Shown: in pieces, positions 33,890 to 44,822 of the stretch
Position numbering within the stretch: position 1 is the first letter of the stretch
Layout of the letters: every line of letters starts with the position of its first letter
NCBI GenBank assembly: GCA_911728435.2
Contig: OU452203.1
Coordinates: 17,567,651 to 17,631,650 of the forward strand
Reading direction: 5' to 3'
Length of the DNA stretch: 64,000 bases
Source: Apoderus coryli
Lineage: Eukaryota; Arthropoda; Insecta; Coleoptera; Attelabidae
Position numbers and translations under genes: made by a program
The notes under the pieces: generated by a model
What the model saw: the letters and a program-made list of their open reading frames with translations, nothing else
Told to the model about the DNA's origin: nothing
Database searches by the model: none

Positions 33890-35121
33890 CGAGGGTTGCC
33901 TTTTATATTTCGGGATTTGGCAACCCTGGTGTTGCAATCTAGCAACTGACAGCTCTATCGTAAAGTTGGACATTTTTGAGGTTATACGTACTCAGAACAG
34001 TTTACAGTAACTTAAAAGATGCATCTCGGCCCAAAAATTAAATTAAATCGTGAACATTTTCATGCGATTATTTTTTACAACTTTCGACTCAGCAACAATG
34101 CATGGATGAACTTAATTAAATTTTTGGCGATGAAGCTCCAACAAGGACGATGGTATGGTGAATTCAATCGTGGTAGTAGTTCACTCCAAGACGAATTTCG
34201 TGAAGGTCGTCCAAAATCAGTTATTGTTCCGAAAACCATTTGATGCTGTGCGCGAACTGATATTGCAAGATCGTCATGTGACCTATCAAGAGATTGAGAC
34301 AACCTTAGGCATTAGTGGGACCAGCATACATTCAATATTGCATAAACATTTGACTGTCAAAAAAATTTGTTCGCGTTGGATCTCACACAATTTGTCAATC
34401 GCTCAAAAAAAGGCTCGTGTTGATTGGTCGAAAAAAATGCTCAAAGAATACGATCTCGGTGCTTCGAAACACGTCTATGACATCGTGACAGGTGATGATT
34501 CGTGGATTTACGCGTATGAGCCCGAAAGTAAACAGCCGTCGACTGTATGGGTGTTTCAAGATGAGCCAAATCCAACAAAAGTTGTTCGCGCACGCAGCAC
34601 TTCCAAGCAAATGGTCGCCTGTTTTTTCGGAAACACTGGACATGTCGCAACCGTACCACTAGAACAACGCAGAACAGTCAATTCTGAGTGGTACACAACC
34701 ATTTGTTTGCCAGTTGTCTTCCAAGAAATCAGGAAAACCAACCACCGAAGACGGATCACTCTTCACCACGACAATGCGAGCTCTCACACATCGGCTCAAA
34801 GAACTGCATTTTTGAGCACCCAAAACATCGATTTGATGAGTCATCCGCCGTATAGTCCTGACTTGGCACCGAATGACTTCTTTTTATTCCCGTACGTAAA
34901 AAACAAACTGAGAGATCAACGTTTTTCGACACCTGAAGAAGCGGTTGCTGCATTCAGAATGCACCTCAATCAGAGTGGCAAAAGTGCTTCGACAATTGGT
35001 TCAAACGCATGCCAAAGTGTATAGATCTTCATGGGGAATATTTTGGAAAACAATAAAGTGATTTTCGATGATTAATATTTATTTTTGTTCTCTAATCCCG
35101 AAATATAAAAGGCAACCCTCG
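33890..35121 (+). mobile_element. Full-length mariner transposon, 1232 bp
   Basis: Complete element between TA dinucleotides (33888-33889 and 35122-35123). The terminal inverted repeats are 28 bp and identical, beginning CGAGGGTTGCCTTTTATATT and ending in CGGGATT. Length and TIR size are normal for mariner. It is the reference copy for the damaged relatives at 6888-7472 and 8528-9611. Perfect TIRs suggest a fairly recent insertion, although its gene is broken. Confidence 0.93.
34019..35024 (+). pseudogene. Mariner transposase (DD34D), disrupted near the N-terminus
   Basis: Cut-and-paste transposase that binds the 28-bp TIRs and inserts the element at TA. The long frame 34155-35024 (289 codons) holds the HTH remainder (DRHVTYQEIETTLGIS), WISHNLS, the first catalytic Asp in TGDDSWIY (aa 114), the second in HHDN (aa 206) and the third in PNDFFLF (aa 241). 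The 34-residue spacing between the last two identifies DD34D. The N-terminal part starts at ATG 34019 (EHFHAIIFYN), but several changes break it: a stop replaces the Ser codon expected after DELN, about 12 bases are missing near 34147, and an extra T at about 34231 shifts the frame. Beyond about 34965 a gap relative to the family (MHVLE..PQSEWQKCFDNW) shifts the C-terminus. The catalytic core is otherwise intact. Confidence 0.9.
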
Positions 35122-35310
35122 TATACCAGGTTGCTCAATTAAAAGCACATATTTTAAACGTAGATTAATTAAACATCCCCTTGCATGACGTGGCAACCCC
35201 GTCCAGCACCTTACATTGCACGTGGTGTCAAGTGGTACATTATTTTAAAGGTAATTCAATTCCCTTTATAAACATTGACGATCCAAATTCAGAGAAATGA
35301 ACGTTAACTA

Positions 35311-36202
35311 ACGGGTGAACAAATTTGAGGTTAGGAAGTTAATTGGCTAAAAAATACACTTTTTTTGACAAATTCATCCAATATAAAGTAGGAATATGGA
35401 AATTAATAAAGGAATATGATGCCGGGGAAATGTCGGCAAAAGCTGCTCGAATTTTACGAAGTGACAAGTAAAATTTTCACCGTTTTGATAGTAAATTTTC
35501 ACAATTAAAATTTTTGTAGCATTCCATGGTTAAAATTTCGCACCTTTTTACTAAATAAATGTCAAACATACATTTCATCATTCATCAAATTTGGAGACCA
35601 TTTTACTCGGTTCATAAACAGGCAGTGGAAAGGGTCCAGAGGAGATTCCTAAAGTATCTGGTTTGGAGACAAGATGGTGTTTACCCCGTTCGGGGATATG
35701 ATCATAGTCTGCTTTTATCGCGTTTTTCGATGCAGAGTCTGGAGCATCGTCGTCTTGTGTCGTCCTTAGCTTTCTTATATAACCTTCTCCATGGCAAGAT
35801 AGATAGTCCTCATTTAATTTCGAAATTAAATTTCAATGTTCCTCGTCTTTGTGGTAGACAGAATTATTTATTTAAATGTGTGCGTGCTAGGACCAACGCT
35901 CTCTTAAGGTCACCTATTTATATGATGACCAGCAACTTTAATAAGATATGTCATTGTTGCGACATGTTTATCGATAATTTTGTTAGAATTAAGTTGGTTT
36001 TTGATGAATTTTTCGAACAATAATTTTAAGATATACTCGTATTATTTCTTTTTTGTGTTGTATATATATATGTATATTTTCAATGTATTTGTCCTTTAAA
36101 GGGATTGTTTATCTGTTGGGCAATAAAGCATTTATTTATTTATTTATTTTATTTATCATTTGCCAGCCAATTTCCTGCCTAACCTCAAACTTGCCCACCC
36201 GT
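35311..36202. mobile_element. TA-flanked MITE-like element interrupted by a LINE
   Basis: Inverted ends of about 38 bp: ACGGGTGAACAAATTTGAGG at 35311 and, on the minus strand from 36202, ACGGGTGGGCAAGTTTGAGG, both followed by 'ttagg' and 'attggct'. TA flanks each end. The interior is largely the LINE fragment at 35580-36160, so the original element would have been only about 300 bp. A 20-base match to this terminus lies at about 18598. Confidence 0.7.
35580..36160 (+). pseudogene. 5'-truncated LINE (CR1/Jockey-like), C-terminal region
   Basis: From about 35586 the frame reads IWRPFYSVHKQAVERVQRRF, then LKYLVWRQDGVYPVRGYDHS, ending at a stop at 36021-36023. It closely parallels the C-terminus of the LINE at 56946-58858 (IWSPIYRVHIQRLESIQRKFLKYL..GYFPPRGCDH). 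A 3' untranslated region follows, with 'tctgttgggcaataaagca', and the copy ends in a TTTA microsatellite (36130-36160). The RT domain is missing by truncation. The insertion lies inside the MITE described at 35311. Confidence 0.8.
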
Positions 36203-36781
36203 TATTATTTTATCGAATTTAAGTAAAACCAATAAATTTCCTACTGACAAAACAGTTTGTCGCGTTATTAAAAAAAAAGGAAAACTAAAAAGTCATATTT
36301 TCACCACAACTCCCATTCTCATCGTTAAAGGGAGCGGAAACAATTGACCAGATTTTAGCGAATTAGGTCGTAATTCCGTGTCCACTGTTGGCTGGCGAAT
36401 TGTAATTGGAAACTATATCCATCCAATTTGGATGTCATCATTTCGGGTGTACATATGTCCTACATAGAGTAGTTGTCAACGCATTCTAGCATATATGAGC
36501 TATATTTGTAGGTAAGCTACAGACCTCGAGTATAGCAATAGAGGCAGCAACCATCATATTATTATTAAACCAGTCCGCATTTAGTTACATGCTGGGGCCA
36601 ACATTGACGGCCACTTCATTGGATGTGATTGTTGATTAAACAACTTGCCACTTCATGTTATTGAGTTTGAATTTGATTAAAATTAACCTTAACAAGTTCG
36701 AGTGAGTTTTGCTAGAGAAATTTTAACGAAATTAATTCCAACAGCAATGTTAGAAGCATCCTAAATAACCATATACGAGGA
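36203..36781. other. Unassigned DNA
   Basis: No gene recognised; a short frame near 36240 (KTVCRVIKKKGKLKS) could be a helix-turn-helix scrap but is too short to assign. Confidence 0.3.
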
Positions 36782-37215
36782 GTGACAAAATTATCTATTT
36801 TGAGGCTAATAATTAATTCCTTTTTTCACAAATTATTTAATATGCCTCTTAGTCACTCAGATGGTAACCATGAACTATCTTACATTAGAGCTATAGCTTC
36901 CAGCAATGGTTTTTCTTCTTCGACAATCAACGAGATATTTTTTAGACATTTAAATAAACACCTAAACAAGAATTTACTTCGACCTTTCCATTCCATTCGT
37001 TGACAATCTTTCGTATAAAATACAGGCATATTTTCGATCTAAATATGGTTTAAATGTCTCTTTAAAGACAACTTATAACTTCGGTTCTTTCAAAGTGAAT
37101 TCGAAGGATAATAGATCTAAAGTTTATTGTTTATCGTGCACAGAGCCATCTTGCACCGCCAAATACATAGGCCAGTCTGGGCGAAGAATTGGTACACGAG
37201 TCCATCTACATCTAT
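36782..37215 (+). pseudogene. Penelope-like element: RT C-terminus and GIY-YIG nuclease start
   Basis: The frame 36782-37003 reads LRLIINSFFHKLFNMPLSHS then NHELSYIRAIASSNGFSSST, the region just after the RT domain of Penelope-like elements (INS..HRLL..PxSxxxYxxEL..I..IAxxNGY). It then shifts frame to IPFVDNLSYKIQAYF and KYGLNVSLKTTYNFGSF. VYCLSCTEPSCTAKYIGQSG and RRIGTRVHLHL follow, where KYIGQSGR is the YIG half of the GIY-YIG nuclease. A stop follows directly. This family differs from the element at 10096. Truncated at both ends. Confidence 0.78.
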
Positions 37216-37545
37216 GAGAGACGTAGTAGATTCATAAAGGTTCAGGGTTGTCGCCCGTTGGCTGGGGTGTTCTGTCATCAGTCTGTAATCTGTGCTGTCC
37301 ACTTTTTGATTTGCTTTATGTTCAAATAATTTGTATTCATTCATTTTATCTGTATCGTCCCATTACTTTTTGTATGTAGTTTGTTTCAACGCTACTCATT
37401 TTTATTTTATTTATTTTTTATTATTTATTTAATAATTGTAAAGATTCTATACATTCAAAAGCAACTCCCATAAATGTTACTTTAAGATCTTTTTATCTTT
37501 TCCCTACTACGGTTGACGCAGAGTTGCCAGAAAGGTTTGTAGGAA
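37216..37545. other. Unassigned DNA
   Basis: No gene recognised; AT-rich with a TTTATT-rich patch at 37400-37430. Confidence 0.3.
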
Positions 37546-38968
37546 AAAATCAAGTGGTACAGATAACAATCCAGGTCATGTGGTATTGAGTATTATTGAA
37601 ATAATTGCAGAACCTCTATCCGCGATCATTAATAAGAGTTTTGAGGAAGGTGTTTTTCCAGAGTGCCTTAAAACATCAAAAATAGTTCCTATTTATAAAC
37701 AAAAAGGTGATGCAAAAGATACAAATAATTACAAGTCAATTTAGTAAAATATTTGAGTGCTGAGACTTAATAATTATCTCGAAACATTCAAGATGCTCTC
37801 TTGCAACCAGAATGGATTCAGGATCGGTCGATCAACAGAAACAGCTCTTAATCAGGCTTTGGACAACCTATACCAGTCACTCAATAATAAGGAAATAGCT
37901 CTTGGCCTTTTCTTTGATTTAAGCAAGGCGTTTGATTCCATAAGCCATGATCTTTTGTTTCTGAAACTAAAATGCTGTTGGTACACAGCGGCCGTATGGA
38001 TACGTATCTATCTGACACAGCGTACACAGGTGGTTGAAATTGCGGGTGTCCGTTCGAGGTCCGAGATCGTGAGCAGTGGGGTGCCGCAGGGCTCCTGTCT
38101 CTCACCTACCTTGAAGCAGGGTTAGTTCAGGCTGCCAACGTGGTGACTGGGGCGATGTATCGGTGGTGTGTGCATAACGGATTTACCCTTAATGCATTAA
38201 AAACGGTTGCTCTGCCTATATCTATAGCAATAAGAGTTATCTGATACGTATAGGAGGTGAGTCTATAAAAAATGTGAGTAATACCAAATTTCTGGGAGTG
38301 TATACAGACATCAAACTGATCTGGGACATACATATTGACACCCTACTACCAAAAGTCAGTAGCTGTGTGTTTCTGATAAAGAATATTAGAGAGGTACTGT
38401 ATCAACCAGCATTCTGAAATTGATATACTTCGCCTTAGTCCAGTCTACCTTGGCATATGGACTCATATTTTGGGGAGGAGCCGGTGGATTGACTAGAGTA
38501 TTCAGGGACCAAAAAAAGGTTATAAGAGCAATACAAAAAATTCCTCAGACAGCATCATGTAGGGAACATTTTGTGAATTTGAAAATAATGACTTTTCCTT
38601 GCCTCTACATATACGCACTCATAATTCATATAAAAAAACAAAGTGAATCGTTGCATAAAAGAGAAGATGTTCACAATTATGGGACTAGAAACAAAAATAA
38701 CGTGGTTTTGCCATTTTATAGACTAAGTATTGGTCAGAAAAATCCTAACTATACCGGCGTAAATTAACAAATTTAAAAACCTAACAATTAGGAGATTTAA
38801 GCTGGAGTTTAGAAATTATTTTGTGGATAAATGTTTTTATTCTGTGTATGAATTTTTGAACTATACAACGGATTAATATGTATTTATTAGTTATTATGTT
38901 TGACAATCCCATAATGTAACATGGTGTATTGGTATCATTCGGTGGAACTAAGAAATAAATAAATAAAA
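37546..38968 (+). pseudogene. LINE (Jockey-like) with the catalytic RT core deleted
   Basis: RT palm text starts with IIAEPLSAIINKSFEEGVFP and SKIVPIYKQKGDAKDTNNYK, then a frameshift. The frame 37757-38125 then gives NGFRIGRSTETALNQALDNL, LFFDLSKAFDSISHDLL and SSGVPQGSCLSP. The FADD segment that should follow is absent: the text jumps to VQAANVVTGAMYRWCVHNGF, then NTKFLGVYTD. The frame 38420-38767 continues with YFALVQSTLAYGLIFWGGAG and VIRAIQKIPQTASCREHF. The 3' end reaches an AAATA-rich tail at about 38955. Deletion of the YADD/FADD box plus several frameshifts make it dead. It differs in sequence from the LINE at 56946. Confidence 0.82.
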
Positions 38969-39185
38969 TTCAACTGCTGTTTTAGTCTGTTAAGGGCTCT
39001 GCCTATATGCGGATATTTTAAGGTACTGTTAGTTTTTAAGATTTCTATTTGACATTGTATACGTTATACCTATTTTACATTGTGAGTTTTGAAAAATCTT
39101 TAAAATTTTGACTGCGTAAAATAAAACAACTTTAGTTTTAAATATTTCCAAACTTTTATAATATACAAATTTATATTTCAAAATC

Positions 39186-39227
39186 ATACGACATGTTTCG
39201 TCCACACAGTGGCTTTATCAAGTAGTT
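39186..39227 (-). ncRNA. Degenerate hammerhead-like motif
   Basis: On the minus strand: CTTGATAA (two core changes), GCCAC/GTGG stem II, GAAAC, ATGTC. The order is as in the other copies, but the changed core should prevent cleavage. Confidence 0.35.
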
Positions 39228-40639
39228 ATAATGAATTTCCAACAAGTATCGGCTAATTCTATTCAAATATTTAAAATTTTGAATAAAGATTTTTAAAAAT
39301 TAATAGTGGAGACGACGAAATTGTTTCATTGTAATTAAATAACACTCCATTGCATCAAATGGATTATTTCTTTAAAATTAAAAAAAAACTATATTTTTAA
39401 GACTTGTATCAGGGATAAGTGGGTTCACCACCCTTGAAAAAATTTAGCAGTGATGAAGCGAATTTATACAGCACACACTGGTGAATCTCGACACTAATTT
39501 ATATTTAGCTACTGTACATTTAAAATTACAGAGACAAAGTTAGATAGGGTGGGCTCTATTTCTCCACATAACCCTAATAAATAAACTCGGTTACACCGAA
39601 CCATTATGCGCAACCTTATTCCCTATATATACCAGAGGTAATATTATTCATTTTGGGCAAATTGAAAATTCAATATTTCATAATAGAAAATCTGAAAAGT
39701 TTTCCCACCCTCTATTATATTCTACTTATTATTAATTTACTCTCGTCTTAAAATTCAATTACCCAGAAGAAGTAGAAGAGAGATGGAAATTACACTCTCT
39801 ATGTGGTGTGTATTATACCGGCTGTCCCAAAATCCTTTTAAACATACCTGTAGTAGCAATATTTTGGACGCATTCTAGTTATTACCAGACAGCTCTATGG
39901 AGCAATTTTTGTTCCCCTAGTAACTTGCCTATTTATTATTATTCCTAGCAATATGTCCATAGGGTACTGCGATCGATCAACGTAAAATATAACGCGTCAA
40001 TAAGATGTAGCATTCTTATTAGGACACCTGTTATATTAAAGCTAAAGCAGCACAACCGTATATTTTGGAGCTGAGCCCGTTTCTCTCAGCAGTATAGAGT
40101 ATTTTGTTAATTATGAAATACGTTCTCTCTCAGTATGCTTCTACCTTTTGCCTATCATATTACGCATCCGCTTTTCTCCTTTTACATTTATTCCATTAGG
40201 GATTAAATTTTATCACCTGAGACAAAGTTGATTGTTGAAGAACATGGGATAAAATTAGTACACAACATCAGGTGTGTAGCAGAATAATTTTTTGTTTTGT
40301 CCGGCATCCTTTGGCTGTAATTCTTGCACCAATTGGATTTTGTACAGGTGCAGGTAAGATCCGTTTTGCAGAATTCTGGGCAATGATGATCTATGCACAT
40401 TTAAAGAACTTACACGTTTATATATTACAATGTATAGCCTATAGGATGGACAAGAACACACCAATATACACTCCCTACAAAACAAACACAAGAAACATCA
40501 GATTTTGCCAGAGCGTTGATAAATTTCACAATGGCTTTTATGTTAAAAAAAGTTGGATAAAACCAATCTTAATTTGACTATATATTAGAACTATTAACAA
40601 CAGTGGATTTGAATTTCTTATATGCAATCTTCTTCTGGT
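39228..40639. other. Unassigned AT-rich DNA
   Basis: No gene recognised. 'ggctgtcccaaaa' at about 39820 resembles a transposon end. Overlapping frames on both strands at 40255-40577 have no motif I can name. Confidence 0.3.
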
Positions 40640-40845
40640 AGGTGCAGCTCCTTAGAGGAGAAAACCACCTTGAGAACTTTCCGTTTGAATTCGCACATAT
40701 CCTTCACGCCCCCGATCAGTACAAGATGCACAATTGACTCATGTCGCACGAATATCAAGTCCAAAAGACTTTCGTTGGAATTCCTAACATTATTAATCTG
40801 GAATAAATTATTTATAGCACAACTATTTGAAATACTTTCAATCAC
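40640..40845 (-). pseudogene. LINE endonuclease-domain fragment
   Basis: The minus-strand frame contains INNLFQINNVRNSNESLLDL followed by IFVRHESIVHLV. The pattern (L.Q.N.VRN..G.LLDLVF) is the end of the APE-type endonuclease of non-LTR elements. It is followed by unassignable text. Short, isolated fragment on the opposite strand to the Penelope-like RT next to it. Confidence 0.6.
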
Positions 40846-40875
40846 TTGTCAATGTGCATAAAGACAACATTTTAT

Positions 40876-41045
40876 CACATCAATGATCATTTCTATAATC
40901 AAGATTTCGGAATGGCTATGGGTTCACCTTTGTCTCCAATCCTTAGTAATTTATTAATAAAAGAGTTACAATCTGAACTTCCAAAACCTGAGTTTTAGTG
41001 GAGATACGTCGATGATATAGCGGCGAATAATAGTAAATCATATTT
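40876..41045 (+). pseudogene. Penelope-like reverse transcriptase fragment
   Basis: The plus strand reads NDHFYNQDFGMAMGSPLSPI followed by LSNLLIKELQ, then after a stop WRYVDDIAANN. These are the diagnostic RT motifs of Penelope-like elements (Y.Q..GLAMGSPLSPxLANLxM, and RYVDD with the two catalytic Asp). One in-frame stop (TAG in PEF*WRYVDD) interrupts it. Together with 36782-37215 it may derive from one element family. Confidence 0.78.
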
Positions 41046-42114
41046 AATTAAAAATTAAAATTTCGATAATGCATCTATAAGGTATAGGTGGTATCTTTCG
41101 AAATATATTAAATAATATCCAAACACAAACAAGAAACTAATTAAACTCCTGTATTGTAGCTTAAAACAAACTAATAAATTATTTTCCGTGCTTTGTGCCA
41201 TGTTTATTGAAACTTTTCTCAATAATAAATTTCACGATAATAATGTCAATATTGAAAGGAAAATGGGAAGAAGAGGCAAAGAGAGACGAATTGTTTACAC
41301 TTTACAAAACACACAAAACCATCAGATAGAGTGGAGTTTTTGTTATTTTATTTTTCTTCGTATAAATATAATTGTGACGAAAAACTTTTGGACTACATTT
41401 ACGAAGTTTATATATTTGTTTGTCTACTGTTGCTTTTTATTTTAAGCATGATATGTCCTGTACAGATGGTTTTAATCAAAAAATTATTTAGGGCAGTGCA
41501 CAAGAGGAAACAGTTCTTCTTTTTGTCATTTTACGACAAAAAGTAATTATTTATAAAAAGCTCTGCATGTCGAGAAAGTCAATTAGTATATAAAAATGTT
41601 CGATAAGATGTGCAGGTCATGGAATCGCGTGAGTTCGTTGGCGATTGAAATCGGAGAGCTAATATCAAAATGGCGGCCTGTCAAAAACTTAAAAAAAATC
41701 ATAATTTTTTTCATTGTTAATAGAAAATACCGATGTTACATATCAAATGATAGAGCACTTAAATCTCTAAAATGTTTATTTGGAGAGTTTTTCATCGCTG
41801 GCATATTTAAGTAAATGTAAGTCAATATAAAGTATCTCAGTTAAAATAACTGTCAATATGACACTTTGGTTATATTTGGCAAATGTCAAAATATTCTATT
41901 ATTTGTTTATTAATAGCATAGAATAAGAAAGCTACGCTAACCAGAAGTTTATCTTGACGATTTCGATGGGATTTTGTGTTCGTTCGCGCGCTTTTGTGCG
42001 CAAGCTGTCGAATTGGGTAAAATTCCAATATGGACGAATATTAATGATTGTTTACATTCGTTTATACCATTTTCTAAAAAGTTTTCAACGTTTTTCCATT
42101 TTTATTAGTTATTT
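41046..42114. other. Unassigned AT-rich DNA
   Basis: No gene recognised; several short open frames on the plus strand (41188-42196) lack known motifs and are AT-biased. Confidence 0.3.
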
Positions 42115-42959
42115 GGTTATAAGGGTCTGGTGCCCTAGCCTGCAGCTCGAAATAACTACTTTTTTTGGATTTTTTTTTTATGTGATCATTAAATAGACTA
42201 TTTTGAACATAATTAGCTATGGTATTTTAACTTTTTTTAAGTTGATTATAAAATAGGCTAGATTAAGTACTTACAAATTTCATATACTATACGCGGCATT
42301 GCATATTCATAGCTCTTTCAAAATTATCATATAAATGATTAATTGGCCTCTTTCAAACACATTTTAAGTAACAAAATTCGTAAAACAATTAATTAGTAAC
42401 CAAATAATGATAGAAATTAATAATTCACAACTTATTTACTACCAATTTATAATAACAATAACAGGAAACCTATAACCTATATGTCAACAATGCATTGGAC
42501 ACAAATATAATTAAACAGTCAACGTTGCCTCGTTGCCAGATTGTATCTGATATCATTAAATCTAATTATATTAATATAATTTATTTTTCTACGATCATGC
42601 AAAGAATTACTAGTTCTGTAGTACCTATTGCAATCGTTTTCTTTCTACATCTCAGCTAAGTTGAACTGTTGTGATATGAATATTTACCACTCACCTCATT
42701 TTAAATTTTGAGTAGCGTTTAAGGAAAGAATGCAGCTCTCGATAAATTTTACGTCTTTGGATCTGATGCATGCGCACAGAACGTCAGGTAGTTCGTGATA
42801 TGTTTATAACTAGAGAAGACGAAGCCAAATGGGAGTAAGTTAACTAGGTTATGTAGGTAGCTAGGACCTTATTATTTATATATTTTTTTCTGTGACGGGA
42901 AAAAAAGTTTGACATATTATCTCTGTATCCTACCAACCTAACTAACCTCCTACCTACCT

Positions 42960-44166
42960 AACTAAACTGAAACTTATACCTCATGCGCACATATCGGGCC
43001 TGCACCTAGCAAGGGCTTCGCCCTTGCTTTCCTACTTAACTACCTAACTACTGACCAAACCTCCTACCTACCTACCTACCTTACTAACCTCCTACCTACC
43101 TAACTAACCTCCTACCTACCTAACTAACCTCCTACCTACCTAAATAACCTCCTACCTACCTTACTAACCTCCTACCTACCTACCTAACTAACCTCCTACC
43201 TACCTAACTAACCTCCTACCTACGTTACTAACCGCATACCTACCTAACTAACCTCCTACCTACCTAACTAACCTCCTACCTACCTAACTAACCTCCTACC
43301 TACCTAACTAACCTCCTACCTTCCTAATTAACCTCCTACCTACCTAACTAACCTCCTACCAACCTAACTAACCTCCTACCTACCTAACTAATCTGAAACT
43401 TAAACCTCATGCGCATATATCGGGCCTGCACTTAGCAAGGGCTTCGCCCTTGCTTTCCTACTTAACTACCTACCTAACTAACTATCTACCTACCGACCAA
43501 ACCTCCTACCTACCTAATTAACCTCCTACCTACCTAACTAACCTCCTACCAACCTAACTAACCTCCTACCTACCTAACTAATCTGAAACTTAAACCTCAT
43601 GCGCACATATCGGGCCTGCACTTAGCAAGGGCTTCGCCCTTGCTTTCCTACTTAACTACCTACCTAACTAACTATCTACCTACCGACCAAACCTCCTACC
43701 TACCTAACTAACCTCCTACCTTCCTAATTAACCTCCTACCTACCTAACTAACCTCCTACCAACCTAACTAACCTCCTACCCACCTAACTAATCTGAAACT
43801 TAAACCTCATGCGCACATATCGGGCCTGCACTTAGCAAGGGCTTAGCCCTTGCTTTCCTACTTAACTACCTACCTAACTAACTATCTACCTACCGACCAA
43901 ACCTCCTACCTACCTAACTAACCTCCTACCTACCTATCTAACCTCCTACCTACCTTACTAACCTCCTACCTACCTAACTAATCTGAAACTTAAACCTCAT
44001 GCGCACATATCGGGCCTGCACTTAGCAAGGGCTTCGCCCTTGCTTTCCTACTTAACTACCTACCTAACTATCTACCTACCGACCAAACCTCCTACCTACC
44101 TAACTAACCCCCTACCTACCTAACTAACCTCGTACCTATCTAACCTCCTACCTACCTAACTAACCA
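42960..44166 (+). repeat. 20-bp minisatellite with 190-210-bp higher-order repeat and hairpin
   Basis: The basic unit is ctacctacctaactaacctc, repeated tens of times with small variants. Five times (about 42966, 43391, 43581, 43791 and 43981) it is interrupted by an about 110-bp block containing 'cctcatgcgcacatatcggg', 'cctgcac' and the perfect hairpin AGCAAGGGC-TTC-GCCCTTGCT. The last four blocks are spaced about 190, 210 and 190 bp apart, so blocks and array amplified together. One copy has TTA instead of TTC at the centre but stays palindromic. The array is strand-asymmetric (almost no G outside the blocks). Confidence 0.88.
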
Positions 44167-44570
44167 TTTTTTGCACTATTTCGATTGACAGTTTGTGAGA
44201 AATCGAGTTTAAATGAGTGATATTTTGCGTTCCTTTTACTACAAAAATGAAAATATTGAATATCAAATTATTATGTAGAATGAAAATAAAATCTGGCAAC
44301 ATTGATACTGATGAAGAATAATGACATTTGTTTCAAATTAAATAATACCAAACATAACCAATTTTTATTAGAACTGTTTATTATTGAGAAAATGATAATA
44401 TTTATTACTGAATTTAAAACTACATAAATATTTGAACTTATTGTCCAATACGAGGTCCAATATGTACAAAGTTATCCAAGAATTGATGTAACTATGGAAC
44501 TTCTATTAAACTGAATTGATATAAGTACTATTTTAACACATTTAGTACCATAGTATGCGTGAGTACATAA
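44166..44570. other. Unique right interior of the foldback element
   Basis: AT-rich, no open frame with a known motif, located between the minisatellite and the right inverted end. Confidence 0.3.
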
Positions 44571-44822
44571 TCTAGTTTATTTTATAATCAACTTAAAAAA
44601 AGTGAAAATACCATAGCTAATTATGTTCAAAATAGTCTATTTAATGATCACATAAAAAAAAAATCCAAAAAAAGTAGTTATTTCGAGCTGCAGGCTAGGG
44701 CACCAGAGCCGGTTATAAGATTTATTGAATTCTGGTTTTAAGAACAATATTTAATTAAATGTTAGTGAAAGCATAGATTAATAATTGTGTACCTACATAA
44801 ATCTTTGGTGTGGTGAAAGACA

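Larger units (their letters stand above)
42123..44710. mobile_element. 2.6-kb foldback element with 8-bp target duplication
   Basis: Both sides carry the same 8 bases GGTTATAA (42115-42122 and 44711-44718). The ends are GGGTCTGGTGCCCTAGCC on the left and, reverse complemented, GGCTCTGGTGCCCTAGCC on the right. The inverted match runs for about 150 bp with few differences (to 'ttgattataaaata..ctagatta'). The 8-bp duplication fits the hAT or P superfamilies. The interior has no recognisable gene: unique AT-rich flanks of about 700 bp (left) and 400 bp (right) surround a minisatellite. It must depend on a transposase made elsewhere. Confidence 0.85.

Noticed and set aside
36240..36330. Helix-turn-helix fragment of a transposase
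   Set aside because: About 15 residues (KTVCRVIKKKGKLKS) are too few to assign.
40255..40577. Protein-coding gene with overlapping frames on both strands
   Set aside because: No motif, no codon bias and no splice or start context; open frames of this size are common by chance.
41188..42196. Series of plus-strand frames as a host gene
   Set aside because: Different phases, no motif and AT-rich codons; likely non-coding.
42960..44166. Telomeric or subtelomeric repeat (CCTAA-like words)
   Set aside because: Insect telomeres are (TTAGG)n. Here CCTAA occurs only as part of a 20-bp unit with other spacing, and the array lies inside a transposon.
42960..44166. CRISPR-like array (repeats with spacers)
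   Set aside because: The intervals are themselves repeats, not unique spacers, and the DNA is animal nuclear.
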